Of a stretch of DNA of 64,000 nucleotides, positions 17,901-26,533 are shown piece by piece. The notes under the pieces were generated by a model that saw nothing but the letters and a program-made list of their open reading frames with translations, had not been told where the DNA came from and made no database searches. Source of the DNA: Candidatus Polarisedimenticolia bacterium (GTDB taxonomy: Bacteria > Acidobacteriota > Polarisedimenticolia > Gp22-AA2); the NCBI GenBank assembly GCA_036001465.1, contig DASYUH010000056.1:1-64000 (forward strand), in the 5' to 3' direction. The translations under genes and the position numbers were made by a program. How positions within the stretch are numbered: position 1 is the first letter of the stretch; each line of letters opens with the position of its first letter.

Positions 17901-19220
17901 CGGCTGCTCTCGGCGGGGGCGATGGCGTTGAGGACATCCCTGTGGAGCCAGAATCTGATCGTCGACTCGCAGTCTTACACATTCCTCGGCGACCCGGCGA
18001 CTCTCATCGCCACCCCGGCGCCCACGGCGCCCTCTGGCCTGTCCGCCTCCGCGGGCAACGGAGAGGTGGCGCTGGACTGGACGGCTGCCCCGGGGCCGGT
18101 GGCAGGCTACCGCATCCTGCGGGCCACCGCGGCGGGCGGACCATACTCCACGGTCGCTTGTGATCCGGTGACGACGACCTCATGCGTTGATCGCACGGTG
18201 ATCAATGCCACGACCTACTACTACTACGCCGTCTCGCTCGACTCGGAAGGATTCTGGGGGGGAGCCTCCAACGACAACAGCGACTGCGACGCCGGTCCGG
18301 AATGCGTCCTGGCCCGGCCGATCAATCCAAACCCTCCCGCTGTCCCGACCGGCCTGGCGGCCGTTGATGCAGGCACGGGCGGAACACTCCTCTTGTCGTG
18401 GCGGGCGAACAGCGAGAGTGACCTCAAGAGTTATCGTATTTTCTATGGCACGACCGAGGGGCAGTACCCCACGCAACTGACGTTCGGGCCGGCGGTGACC
18501 TCCTCGCTGCTGGTCGGATTGCAGGACGGCATCCGCTACGTCTTTGTCATCAGCGCCACGAACACGTCGGGGCAGGAGAGTACACAGTCGACGCCGGTCT
18601 TCGGAGTTCCGCACACGATCCAGGGGATCGCCCCGCCCAGCTCCATCACCGACCTGAAGGTAACCCGTTCCGGCCAGGATCTGGTCTTGACCTGGAGCCA
18701 GCCGACCCTCGACATCTACGGCAGGGCCACGACCGTGGCGCGTTACGATATCTATGCTGCGCCCACTCCAAACGCTGTAAAATCGGCCATCAATCGGATC
18801 GGCACCCTTATGGGAGCGACGAGTACGACGTTCACGCACACGGGTGCGGCCATCTCGCCGGGCAACAAGTTCTATGTCGTGACGGCGACCGACACGAACG
18901 GGTTCGAGTCGGGGGCCGGACGCGAGCTGCCGAACGGCATCAACCCGCTCCAGATTTCGCTGGTCAGCGCCAGCCCGCTGGTCGTCCGGCTCACTTGGCC
19001 GGCCATCACGACCGACCTCCTCGGCAACCCGACCCTCATCCACCACTACCAGATCCACCGGTCCGCCACCCCTGCTGCAAGGGCCTCGCTCAATTCCTCG
19101 ACGATTTTCCGCGACAACGTCCAGGTTCTTTCGGTAGATTTGGATCTGACGGGATTGAGCGATCCGTCCTATTTTAGCGTGATCGCCGTGGACAACCAGG
19201 GAAACCTCAGTCCCTTCTAG
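14907..19220 (+). CDS. Secreted C25 (gingipain-like) cysteine protease with four FN3 domains
   Basis: 1437 residues. A Sec signal peptide (1-26) and a long pro-region (cleavage sites not assigned) precede a caspase-like C25 domain. The catalytic pair is visible as H903 in YVGHGSFETWGG and C940 in NINCLAGGF. From about 1036 four fibronectin type III repeats follow to the C-terminus, each starting like TAPSGLSA or VPTGLAA and carrying LDWTA/LLSW/LTWS/LTWP. There is no recognisable Por-type sorting tail. It probably acts outside the cell or at its surface. It begins 63 bp after the radical SAM gene on the same strand, so co-transcription is possible. That makes it a candidate leader protease as well as a general protease; the first is speculation. 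Confidence 0.88.
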   Translation: MRSSHILRILIIGALSALVMAPGSGAPSLHQGSAHLRLKAGQPVLEPADQGRRVVPRLPGFGTASLPGQPMLPIKVLMVAIPEGSVPELRVLSAPSELLGALDVAPAPRVRVPERLERPRGVGRKDRGQGHDRNDAALQDYEDDFTADAEVDGRDEDFPAAVVRLGSIGYLREQRYVEVLFSPVLYNPVRGQARLVRELEADVVFDLPDGSVPSGGGPFEPDPLFENTYRDSLVNYEQGKLYRVRRGEAAPDATAAPDTTAASTAGTIESAPAAATGAVRYKLSVSRPGIYRLSQSYLMLHAPEMVTANPKGLMLSAEGVEVPILIRDAFGNPGEADNSFDAGDVLEFYGQPKRELAALPNLPTIFQANDFTDTQVYWLEAKDPAEPRRRIPSVSGAPTTQSPPIAPHFEDQAVWDENNLYLPLEDNDPFFSVPSLLAGSTQATRDISIPLPGMAAVPATATLTFRVRGGSDVSTVSLDHRTRVWVNNDTGGGKDDIWGDGETILSDRLDEAQSVLTNPTTVHFSAPGQAGVTLDKQYLDSVTIRYRRTFASTGDVLPFSYPNQATRFQVSGFSGSTATIFEVSRTLTGSLEADPSRITEAQAGGAPTTLTFDVPLDTSSGAPATRSFIVAGPAGGRLPDGIARAADPVLTNPANAADIVVIAARSTIDDAQGGALDNLLAYRFQSQGLTSKIVYVDQIYDEFAFGLRSVTSIRAFLSYAFDNWRGPGGTARPPSFVLIVGDATPDYKDTLQDADWVDQVPTMMLFQKNSILGYYSSDNWLASFRGADQIADIYLGRISTRTPQAAAEVFDKIRTYEQSPPAGTWKGRAVLLAGDGKDSLETADFEAVQDNLTSADFSTAPYSVPSPPLYLARSPWNLNAAAFKNALVNELQSGAAVLSYVGHGSFETWGGKPQTTFFTTQDAHDLTNGAPIPFMLNINCLAGGFHYLSAVGAIGEAMTNNANGGAIATLAPSGLSNTFVGDVATPTLFRSLLGIGRDRLLSAGAMALRTSLWSQNLIVDSQSYTFLGDPATLIATPAPTAPSGLSASAGNGEVALDWTAAPGPVAGYRILRATAAGGPYSTVACDPVTTTSCVDRTVINATTYYYYAVSLDSEGFWGGASNDNSDCDAGPECVLARPINPNPPAVPTGLAAVDAGTGGTLLLSWRANSESDLKSYRIFYGTTEGQYPTQLTFGPAVTSSLLVGLQDGIRYVFVISATNTSGQESTQSTPVFGVPHTIQGIAPPSSITDLKVTRSGQDLVLTWSQPTLDIYGRATTVARYDIYAAPTPNAVKSAINRIGTLMGATSTTFTHTGAAISPGNKFYVVTATDTNGFESGAGRELPNGINPLQISLVSASPLVVRLTWPAITTDLLGNPTLIHHYQIHRSATPAARASLNSSTIFRDNVQVLSVDLDLTGLSDPSYFSVIAVDNQGNLSPF

Positions 19221-19235
19221 GAGTTCCGTTCCTTC

Positions 19236-19859
19236 ATGGACGTTACGAGGCCGCGCAGCATGAGCGAGGTAGGGGTCCCGTCCGGTTCGGCGCGGGGGGA
19301 GCCGGGCGAGGTCACCGCCCTGGTGGTGCGCGCCAAGGCGGGTGACGCCGACGCGTTCGCCGGACTGATGCATCTGTATGAGCGCCGGATCATCGGCATC
19401 GGGATCCAGATGGGACTGTCTCGCGAGGACGCACTCGACGCCTGTCAGGACTCCTTCGTCAAAGTCTTTCGCTACATCGGACGGTTTCGCTCCGGGGAGT
19501 CATTCTTTAAGTGGCTCTACCGCATCGCCATCAATACAATTTATGACCATTTGCGCATCAACCGGCCGGCGGAAATCGTCTCGCTCGAGGAGGTCGTGCG
19601 GGACGGAAGGCAGGAGATCGCCGATGGCGCCGAGCCGATGGCCACACGGCTGGAGAACGCGGACCTGGTGAACAAGCTTGTCGCCGAAATCGGATGCCTG
19701 ACGCGCCAGGAGAGGATCGTCTTTGTTCTCAGGGACCTGCATGCCATGCCGACAGATGAAATCGGCAGAGTGCTCAGCCTGTCCCAGGTTACGATCAGGC
19801 GCCACTGCATGTCGGCTCGCGGAAAACTGCGGGATCGCCTCTTTCCGCGAAAGCCTTGA
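19236..19859 (+). CDS. ECF-type RNA polymerase sigma factor
   Basis: 207 residues. Region 2 spans about 40-108 (ALDACQDSFVKVFRYIGRF, FFKWLYRIAINTIYDHLR) and region 4 about 152-202 (CLTRQERIVFVLRDLHAMP, DEIGRVLSLSQVTIRRH). It is a short sigma-70 family member without regions 1 and 3. A later ATG at 19260 is possible. It lies at the head of a block of secreted proteins. The zinc-finger anti-sigma-like gene at 26534 may be its partner although they are 6.7 kb apart. Target promoters are unknown. Confidence 0.92.
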   Translation: MDVTRPRSMSEVGVPSGSARGEPGEVTALVVRAKAGDADAFAGLMHLYERRIIGIGIQMGLSREDALDACQDSFVKVFRYIGRFRSGESFFKWLYRIAINTIYDHLRINRPAEIVSLEEVVRDGRQEIADGAEPMATRLENADLVNKLVAEIGCLTRQERIVFVLRDLHAMPTDEIGRVLSLSQVTIRRHCMSARGKLRDRLFPRKP

Positions 19860-19899
19860 TGAACCGGCCTCCAGGGGCAAGGTGAACGGGATTTTGGAC

Positions 19900-19927
19900 T
19901 TGACATCACGGGGATTCGAGGTATGTA
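19900..19927 (+). promoter_or_regulatory. Promoter of thrombospondin-type-3 gene A
   Basis: TTGACA (19900-19905), 16 bp spacer, TATGTA (19922-19927). The paralogous gene B has the same layout at 21959-21986, with matching bases around it (TTGACATC..GG.ATT.G.GGTAT.TAG), so the promoter was duplicated with the gene and has been kept. Confidence 0.65.
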
Positions 19928-20005
19928 GAGGCCAGGGGCGAGATCTCGGTTGATCTGTGCCCGTTGCCATCAATCAACGCTTCCATTTCGACATGGGGGA
20001 ATTCG

Positions 20006-21778
20006 GTGAAGACCCTTCTCAAATCCCTGGTGGGTGTTGGAGCGGTCGCGTTCCTTGTGCTGCTCACGCCGGCAGCCTACGCGCAGTGCACCTTCAGCCT
20101 TCCTGCGATCCACTACCTCGACACCACCTGGACGGGGCTGCCCGAGGCGAACATTTCCAGCCGGTTCTTTATTCTTACCAATCCGGCCATCAACAACGGC
20201 ACGTCGGCGTTCTTGTGCGCCTCCTCCGACCAATTCGTGTCCGGCGGGTTCTGCCAGAGCAGCGCCGGCCTTCCGGACGACGGCATCGTCACCGCCAACG
20301 GCAACTTCGCCGGAGAGGGCGTCGTTGGCTGTCCGAACGTGGCGATTGATGGCGACTCCCCGGTTGTGGCGTTCGTAACGGCGATCGCCTCGGAAGGGAC
20401 GCCCATGCACGAGGGTCGCTACGTGCTGGTCAGCGTCGGATTCAGCTTCAACTTCCAGGCCTATGTCTTCGATCTGGCGAATCCGATCGGTCCGAACGGC
20501 CTGCCGATTAACCTGGGCAGCTCGCGCATCCCGTCGCCGCGCATCCTCTCTTCGGTCCCGGGCTCCTCGACGGCGAGCGTCAACATTCAATGGGACAGGG
20601 CCAACACACGGGACGACTGCCTTCTCAACCTGGCCGGGACCTGTCCTTCGGGGGGAACCCGTTCCATCCTCGAGGGTTATGCCGTCTACTCCCAGGTGTC
20701 TTCCTGCAGTGCTCCGCCGACTTCGAGCGTCGTAACCAACGGCTGGACCGAGGTGGCCCGGTACGGAGCGTCGGCGACTTCCGCCACAGTCACGGTTCCC
20801 TTCGATCCCAGCGGCGCCAACTGCACCTACCTGGCGATGGGTCTCTTGGTCGGAGGAGCCCCGGGTAGGGCGGTCTCGACCCACACCACGCTCGGCATAC
20901 TCGACACGGACGGCGACGGCGTGGCGGACTCCTTCGATAACTGCCCGTTCGTCGTGAACGCGAACCAGGCCGACACCGACCTGGGAGGGCCGGACGGCGT
21001 CGGCGACGCCTGCGACAATTGTCCGGGGCTGCAGAATCCTTCCCAGATCGATGCCGACAACGACACCAAGGGGGATGTCTGCGACAATTGTCCGAGCACC
21101 GCCAACGCGAACCAGGCGAATGCGGACGGCGACAGCCGCGGCGACGTGTGCGACAACTGCATCGCGGTCCCCAACGATTCCCAGACGGACAACGACGCCG
21201 ACGGCCGCGGCAATGCCTGCGACAACTGTCCGGATGCCGCCAATCCCAGCCAGGCCGACGGTGACGCGGACCTGGTGGGGGACATCTGCGACAACTGTCC
21301 GGCCGCGCCGAACGCCAACCAGGCCGACACGGACGGTGACCGGCTCGGGAACCTGTGCGACAACTGCCCGACCGTTCCAAATCCGACGCAGGTGGACCAG
21401 GACTTCGACCGGGTGGGGGACGCGTGCGACAACTGCCCGACCATCCCGAACGCCGACCAGAACCCGGCGGTCTGCGAGCAGCGGGCTGAGCAGATCTTCA
21501 TCAGCTTCAGCAGCCCGCTGGGGAAGGGATCCGGCACGGTCTTCTGGGTGACCTCGACAGAGGTGGACATCATCGGATTCAACGTCGTGAAGATCGACTC
21601 CAAGGGGACGAGGACCCAGCAGAACGTGGGCCCGATCCGCTGCGAGGAGTGCGTCACGGGTGTCGGCCACTCGTACAGCTTCATCATCCCGAAGCACAAG
21701 AGCGGTACCAACATCTACATCGAGATGCTGCGGCTCAACGGGACCGTGCAGGTCTTCGGGCCGGCCGTCCGGCAATAG
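20006..21778 (+). CDS. Secreted thrombospondin type 3 repeat protein A
   Basis: 590 residues. I place the start at GTG 20006, not at the earlier ATG, because GGGGGAA lies 7 nt upstream and the resulting N-terminus ([17 protein letters not shown]) aligns with paralogue B. A signal peptide ends near AAYAQC. A conserved globular region follows, then from about residue 303 around eight Ca-binding thrombospondin type 3 repeats ([27 protein letters not shown] and so on). The C-terminal ~95 residues contain [18 protein letters not shown] and a CEEC pair, a module also present in B and partly in the protein at 28072. Probably a surface-attached, calcium-stiffened protein. Confidence 0.88.
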   Translation: MKTLLKSLVGVGAVAFLVLLTPAAYAQCTFSLPAIHYLDTTWTGLPEANISSRFFILTNPAINNGTSAFLCASSDQFVSGGFCQSSAGLPDDGIVTANGNFAGEGVVGCPNVAIDGDSPVVAFVTAIASEGTPMHEGRYVLVSVGFSFNFQAYVFDLANPIGPNGLPINLGSSRIPSPRILSSVPGSSTASVNIQWDRANTRDDCLLNLAGTCPSGGTRSILEGYAVYSQVSSCSAPPTSSVVTNGWTEVARYGASATSATVTVPFDPSGANCTYLAMGLLVGGAPGRAVSTHTTLGILDTDGDGVADSFDNCPFVVNANQADTDLGGPDGVGDACDNCPGLQNPSQIDADNDTKGDVCDNCPSTANANQANADGDSRGDVCDNCIAVPNDSQTDNDADGRGNACDNCPDAANPSQADGDADLVGDICDNCPAAPNANQADTDGDRLGNLCDNCPTVPNPTQVDQDFDRVGDACDNCPTIPNADQNPAVCEQRAEQIFISFSSPLGKGSGTVFWVTSTEVDIIGFNVVKIDSKGTRTQQNVGPIRCEECVTGVGHSYSFIIPKHKSGTNIYIEMLRLNGTVQVFGPAVRQ

Positions 21779-21803
21779 CAGACTCGAGAGTCAAGCGTTT
21801 TCG

Positions 21804-21841
21804 ACCCCGGCTCGGCCCCGAAAGGGCCGAGCCGGGGTTTC
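21804..21841 (+). terminator. Rho-independent terminator after gene A
   Basis: A 15 bp perfect stem (ACCCCGGCTCGGCCC, 21804-21818, with its complement at 21824-21838), loop CGAAA, followed by a short T-rich tail (TTTCTGTCGTT), 25 bp after the stop of thrombospondin-type-3 gene A. Confidence 0.85.
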
Positions 21842-21958
21842 TGTCGTTATCTCCCTGGTCGCGGTTAATGGTGGATTGGATATCCCCGAGACTCAGGAGT
21901 TGCGAAAGAACTGAACGGGATGGTCCCGTATGAGGTAGATAGGATTGGGAATTTGTCC

Positions 21959-21986
21959 TTGACATCGTGGTATTTCGGGGTATCTA
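21959..21986 (+). promoter_or_regulatory. Promoter of thrombospondin-type-3 gene B
   Basis: TTGACA (21959-21964), 16 bp spacer, TATCTA (21981-21986), matching the promoter of gene A at 19900-19927. The transcript would have a leader of about 120 nt before the start at 22113. The stretch 21842-22112 (271 bp) otherwise holds nothing I recognise except the AATCAACGCT and CCATGGGGGAA segments shared with gene A. Confidence 0.65.
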
Positions 21987-22112
21987 GGGAGGCAGGGTGA
22001 GGTCTCTATTTACTCTGCACCGCAGGCAGTCGGTCGACCGGGCTCGGTCTGTGAAAGTCATCGTACCTTATCAGGGAATCAACGCTCAATAATCTCCATG
22101 GGGGAAATCTCA

Positions 22113-23876
22113 ATGAAGACATTCCTCAAATCTCTGGTCGCCATCGGAGCGGTCGCAGTCGCGCTCCTGGTCGCCCCGGCAGCCCACGCGCAGTGCAACT
22201 TCTCCCTGCCCGCGGCGCATCTGCTCGACACGACCTGGACGGGGTTGCCCGAGGCGAGCCTTTCCGGTCGCTTTTTCGTCCTGACCGATCCGGCCGTCAC
22301 GAGCGGAAGCGCGGCGTTTCTGTGCCCCTCCGCCGCGGACGTCACGACTGGTGGCCCGTGCCAGACCAGCGCGCTCTTACCGGATGACGGCATTGTCACG
22401 GTCAACGGGAATTTTTCCGGCGAGGGCGTGATCGGCTGCCCCAACGTGTCCGTCGACGGCGACGCCCCGGTAGTGGCATTCGTCACGGCGAGCTCCGGGG
22501 AAGGTACGGCCATGCATGCGGGCCGCTATGTCCTGGAGGCTGTCGGATTCAGCTTCAACTTCCAGGCCTACGTCTTCGATCTGGCCAATCCGATTGGCCC
22601 GAACGGCCTGCCGATCAGCATCGGCGCTTCCCTCATCCCATCGCCCCGCATCGTTTCGTCTACCACGGGTACCGGCGACGCGACCGTGAACATCCGGTGG
22701 GACGAAGCGGCCACGCGTGACGACTGCGAGCTGAACCTCGCCGGGACCTGCCCGGGCGGTGGCCGCCGGTCGATCCTCGAAGGATACGCAGTCTATTATC
22801 AGGAGGGTGACTGCGCCGCGCCTCCGACCTCCGGTGCGGTCGGTGGCTGGACTGAAGTCGTCCCCCGGTACCCTGCGGCCGCGCGGTCGGCGACGCTGGT
22901 CGTCCCGTTCCACCCGGAGAGCGGCATGTGCACCTATCTGGCGATGGGTCTCGTCGTCGGCGGTGCCCCGGGACCCGTGGTTTCCGGCCACACGACCCTC
23001 GGTACGGCGGACACCGATGGCGACGGCGTGCCCGACTCGACCGACAACTGCAAGTTCACCCCGAACCACGGCCAGGAAGACATTGACAACGACACGATCG
23101 GCGACGTCTGCGACAACTGTCCTGGCGCCGCGAACCGAGGCCAGGAAGACCTCGACGGCGACGGCGACGGGGATGCGTGCGACAACTGCAAGACCATCCC
23201 GAACGCCGACCAGGCGAATGCGGACAGCGACAGCAACGGAGATGTGTGCGACAACTGCCGTGGCACCGCCAACGACAACCAGGCCGACGCCGACGCTGAC
23301 GGTGTGGGCGACGCGTGCGACAACTGCAGGGCCTCGAACAATGCCGACCAGGCCGACGGGGACGGAGACGGCGCCGGCGACGTCTGCGACAACTGCCCGA
23401 CCGATTCGAACCCGGGTCAGGCGGACGGCGACGGCGACATGATCGGCGACGCGTGTGACAATTGTCCGACGATTCCCAATCCGACGCAGGACGATGGTGA
23501 CTTTGATCGCGTCGGGAACGCGTGCGACAACTGCCCGACCATTCCGAACGCCGACCAGAACCCCGAGGCCTGTTTCCAGCGGGTGGAGAACCCGACGATC
23601 ACGTTCACCAGCACGGTGGGCAAGGGCTCCGGGACCGCTGCCTGGAGTACTTCGCACGAGGTGGATCTGATCGGGTTCAACGTGGTGGTCATCGACGCCA
23701 AGGGGGTCAGGATCCAGCAGAACATGGCCCTGATCCGCTGCGAGCCGTGCATCACGGGCGACTCGCACCAGTACAGCTTCATCGTCCCGAAGCACAAGAG
23801 CGGCCACAACATCTTCATTGAGATGCTGCGACTGAACGGGACCGTAGAGGTCTTCGGGCCGGCGGCCAGGCAGTAG
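22113..23876 (+). CDS. Secreted thrombospondin type 3 repeat protein B
   Basis: 587 residues, a tandem paralogue of gene A over its full length. The start is ATG 22113, with GGGGGAA upstream as in A. The signal peptide ends at AAHAQC. The N-terminal globular region shares [34 protein letters not shown] and [23 protein letters not shown] with A. Calcium-binding thrombospondin type 3 repeats follow, then the C-terminal module WSTSHEVDLIGFNVVVID with CEPC. It has its own promoter and terminator. The pair arose by duplication of the whole transcription unit; divergence is moderate and spread evenly, so both are likely functional. Confidence 0.88.
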   Translation: MKTFLKSLVAIGAVAVALLVAPAAHAQCNFSLPAAHLLDTTWTGLPEASLSGRFFVLTDPAVTSGSAAFLCPSAADVTTGGPCQTSALLPDDGIVTVNGNFSGEGVIGCPNVSVDGDAPVVAFVTASSGEGTAMHAGRYVLEAVGFSFNFQAYVFDLANPIGPNGLPISIGASLIPSPRIVSSTTGTGDATVNIRWDEAATRDDCELNLAGTCPGGGRRSILEGYAVYYQEGDCAAPPTSGAVGGWTEVVPRYPAAARSATLVVPFHPESGMCTYLAMGLVVGGAPGPVVSGHTTLGTADTDGDGVPDSTDNCKFTPNHGQEDIDNDTIGDVCDNCPGAANRGQEDLDGDGDGDACDNCKTIPNADQANADSDSNGDVCDNCRGTANDNQADADADGVGDACDNCRASNNADQADGDGDGAGDVCDNCPTDSNPGQADGDGDMIGDACDNCPTIPNPTQDDGDFDRVGNACDNCPTIPNADQNPEACFQRVENPTITFTSTVGKGSGTAAWSTSHEVDLIGFNVVVIDAKGVRIQQNMALIRCEPCITGDSHQYSFIVPKHKSGHNIFIEMLRLNGTVEVFGPAARQ

Positions 23877-23894
23877 TATTCTGGTATAAGATGG

Positions 23895-23939
23895 ACCCCG
23901 GTCCCGCGCCGAAGATGGGCGGGACCGGGGTTTGCTTTC
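23895..23939 (+). terminator. Rho-independent terminator after gene B
   Basis: Stem ACCCCGGTCCCGC (23895-23907) pairs with GCGGGACCGGGGT (23919-23931) around an 11 nt loop, followed by TTGCTTTCT. It resembles the terminator after gene A (same ACCCCGG base) and lies within the leader of the FG-GAP gene. Confidence 0.8.
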
Positions 23940-23950
23940 TGAGGCGCCGC

Positions 23951-26479
23951 ATGAGATGCAGATCGGCTCTACTGTCCTGCCTTCTGGTCCTGTTCATCAC
24001 TTCCCCCCTCCTGGCGCAATCCTCCTTGAAGACACGCCAGGACTATGTCGTCGGGGATCATCCTGTGGGGGTGGTCGCCACCGACTATGACGCCGACGGG
24101 TTCCTCGACCTGATCACGGTGAATCAGCAGACGGACGGGAACGGGGACATCGCTCTTCTGAAGGGGTTCGGCGACGGCAGGCTTCGCAAGGTCAGCTCCA
24201 TCGTTTCGGGGTCCCTGCCGTCGGCGCTCGTCTACACGGACGTCAACAGCGACGGCAAGCCGGACCTGGTGGTTGCCGACCTGCGCAGCCAGGAGATCAC
24301 CGTCCACCTCGGCAATGGGACGGGCGGGTTCGGGGCCAAGCTGTCCACCTTGATCGTCGGGACGCCGGCCAGCCTGGCGGTGGGGGACTTCAACGGCGAC
24401 GCCAAGCCCGACGTGGCCATCCTGAATTCGGCGCAGAACAACGTGCAGATCCTCCTCGGGGACGGCCTCGGCCGGTTCCCGACCAGCCGGCAGACTTTCG
24501 CGATCGCCGCCTCGTCGAAGCAGATCCTCACGATCGATCTCAATGCCGATGCGAAGCGCGACCTGCTGGTAGTCAGCAACACCACGAACACCCTCCGCAT
24601 CCTCCGCGGGGACGGCACGGGCCTGTTCACCCTGAACACCACGCTGACGACGGGGACCGGACCGGTCGCCATGGTCACCGCCGACTTCAACAACGACACC
24701 CGGCCCGACATCGCCGTCGCCAACCAGGCCGGGGACAATGTGTCGGTCTTCTTGCAGTCGACCAGCGGCTCCTTCGGGTCGCCTTCGACACTGTCTCCGG
24801 GCTTCGGGCCGAGAGGCATCGCGGTCGCCGATCTCAACAAGGACGGTCGGATCGATCTGATCGTGACCCTCGGCAAGGTATCGCAGGAGGGTCAGGTGGC
24901 CCTGATGACCGGCAACGGCGCCGGCGGGTTCACCCTGCTGAATACGCTCTTCGTCGGGCCGGCGCCGAACTGGGCGGCGACGGGAGACTTCAACCGGGAC
25001 GGCAATCTCGACCTGGTCACCGCGAACAATACGGGGAACACCGTGTCGCTCGTGCCGAGCATCGGCACGGCGACCTTCCTGATTCCGGGACGCATCCCTC
25101 TGCCGTTCGGCTCGTTCCCGGCGTCGGTGGTCGTCGGTGATTTCAACAATGACAGCAAGGTGGACGTCATCTCGGCCAACGAGCAGACCAACAACATCAG
25201 CGTGGTGAACGGCGACGGCCTGTGCGGCTTCACGTCCGTCACCTCCGCGAACAACACCGGCATCACGCCAATCAACATCGTGGCCACCCATTTCAACGCG
25301 GACAGCTGCCCCGACCTCCTGACCGTCAATAACGGGGACGGGTCGTTTTCCATCATGCTGGGCAACTGCGCGGGCAATTTCGCGGTCACCAACGGCAACG
25401 CGGTCGGATGCCCCGACCCGATATCGGTCTCGGTGGGGGACGTGAACGGCGACGGCCGCCGAGACATCGGCATGATCTGCGAGACCGCCGGCGAGCTGTG
25501 CACCCGGCTCGGAACGGGAGTCTCGTCTCCGGTGTTCGGCTTGCTCTCCCTCTGCACGCCGTCGGTGACTGCCACTCCCCAGGGGGTGGCGATGGGCGCC
25601 TACAACCTGGACGCCGACGAGGACTACGCGATCACCTCCAGCCCGGTCCCGAGCGGCGACCCGACCGACATCATCGCCATCGCCAAGTCGGACGGTCTCG
25701 GCGGCGTGCTGGACATCCCCGCGACCTTCCCGGTCGGACTGTCGCCGCGGGGCGTCGTCAACGCCGATCTGAACGGCGACGGGTTTCTCGACCTGCTGGT
25801 CGCCAACAGCGGCTCGAACAGCATCAGCGCCCTTCTCGGCGACGGTGGCGGCGTCTTCAGCTTCCCCTCCATCGACAGCCCGGCAGGGCAGGCCCCGACG
25901 TCGATTGCCGTGGCCGATTTCAACCTGGACGGCAAGCTCGACGCCGCGACCACCAACACGAACGCCAACAACGTGTCGCTCCTGCTGGGCGACGGGTTCG
26001 GCCATTTCACCAAGGCAGGGGACTACGGCACGCGCGACCTGCCGATTTCAATCGGGGCAGGGGACTGCAACGGCGACGGCAAGCCGGACCTGCTGGTGGC
26101 CGACAACTTCAACGATACGATCACCGTCCTGGTGAACCAGACGGCGGCGGGGGACCCGCTTCAGGTCACGGATCTTTTCGGCCAGACACAAACGGTCTAC
26201 TCCTGGGGAATTGTGGCCGGCGCAAAGTACGACGTCATCCGCGGGCAGCTGCGCCTGGCCAGTCAGGGGCCGACCACCAATAGCCTGGGGCCCGTGACCT
26301 GTCTGGCCAACGACCTCACCGAGACCGACACGGCCAATCTTCCTGACACCACATACCCTCCATCGGGGGACGCCTATTTCTACCTGGTCCGGGCGACCGT
26401 CGGCGGTCTGGCCGGCAATTACACGGTCTCCGTGCCGGGCGGGAAACCGGGCGTCCCGTCCTCTGGCGGGTGCCCTTGA
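23951..26479 (+). CDS. Secreted FG-GAP/VCBS repeat protein (beta-propeller type)
   Basis: 842 residues from ATG 23951, with a signal peptide ending near PLLAQS. Almost the whole protein is FG-GAP repeats with calcium-binding loops, about 14 in all: DYDADGFLDLITVN, DVNSDGKPDLVVAD, DFNNDTRPDIAVAN, DFNRDGNLDLVTAN, DLNGDGFLDLLVAN, DCNGDGKPDLLVAD and others. This predicts two integrin-alpha-like beta-propellers. The last ~100 residues are different, with a Tyr-rich YLVRATVGGLAGNYTVSVPG-like end. Typical roles are adhesion or binding at the cell surface; the ligand is not known. Confidence 0.88.
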   Translation: MRCRSALLSCLLVLFITSPLLAQSSLKTRQDYVVGDHPVGVVATDYDADGFLDLITVNQQTDGNGDIALLKGFGDGRLRKVSSIVSGSLPSALVYTDVNSDGKPDLVVADLRSQEITVHLGNGTGGFGAKLSTLIVGTPASLAVGDFNGDAKPDVAILNSAQNNVQILLGDGLGRFPTSRQTFAIAASSKQILTIDLNADAKRDLLVVSNTTNTLRILRGDGTGLFTLNTTLTTGTGPVAMVTADFNNDTRPDIAVANQAGDNVSVFLQSTSGSFGSPSTLSPGFGPRGIAVADLNKDGRIDLIVTLGKVSQEGQVALMTGNGAGGFTLLNTLFVGPAPNWAATGDFNRDGNLDLVTANNTGNTVSLVPSIGTATFLIPGRIPLPFGSFPASVVVGDFNNDSKVDVISANEQTNNISVVNGDGLCGFTSVTSANNTGITPINIVATHFNADSCPDLLTVNNGDGSFSIMLGNCAGNFAVTNGNAVGCPDPISVSVGDVNGDGRRDIGMICETAGELCTRLGTGVSSPVFGLLSLCTPSVTATPQGVAMGAYNLDADEDYAITSSPVPSGDPTDIIAIAKSDGLGGVLDIPATFPVGLSPRGVVNADLNGDGFLDLLVANSGSNSISALLGDGGGVFSFPSIDSPAGQAPTSIAVADFNLDGKLDAATTNTNANNVSLLLGDGFGHFTKAGDYGTRDLPISIGAGDCNGDGKPDLLVADNFNDTITVLVNQTAAGDPLQVTDLFGQTQTVYSWGIVAGAKYDVIRGQLRLASQGPTTNSLGPVTCLANDLTETDTANLPDTTYPPSGDAYFYLVRATVGGLAGNYTVSVPGGKPGVPSSGGCP

Positions 26480-26533
26480 GGAAATTGCGGACCATTCTTG
26501 AACGGTATTCCTCATGAGACGGTATATACGGTC

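Noticed and set aside
20915-21470. Tandem DNA repeats as CRISPR or satellite
   Set aside because: The periodicity comes from protein-level thrombospondin type 3 repeats (GACAACTG-type codons), with varied spacing and substitutions.
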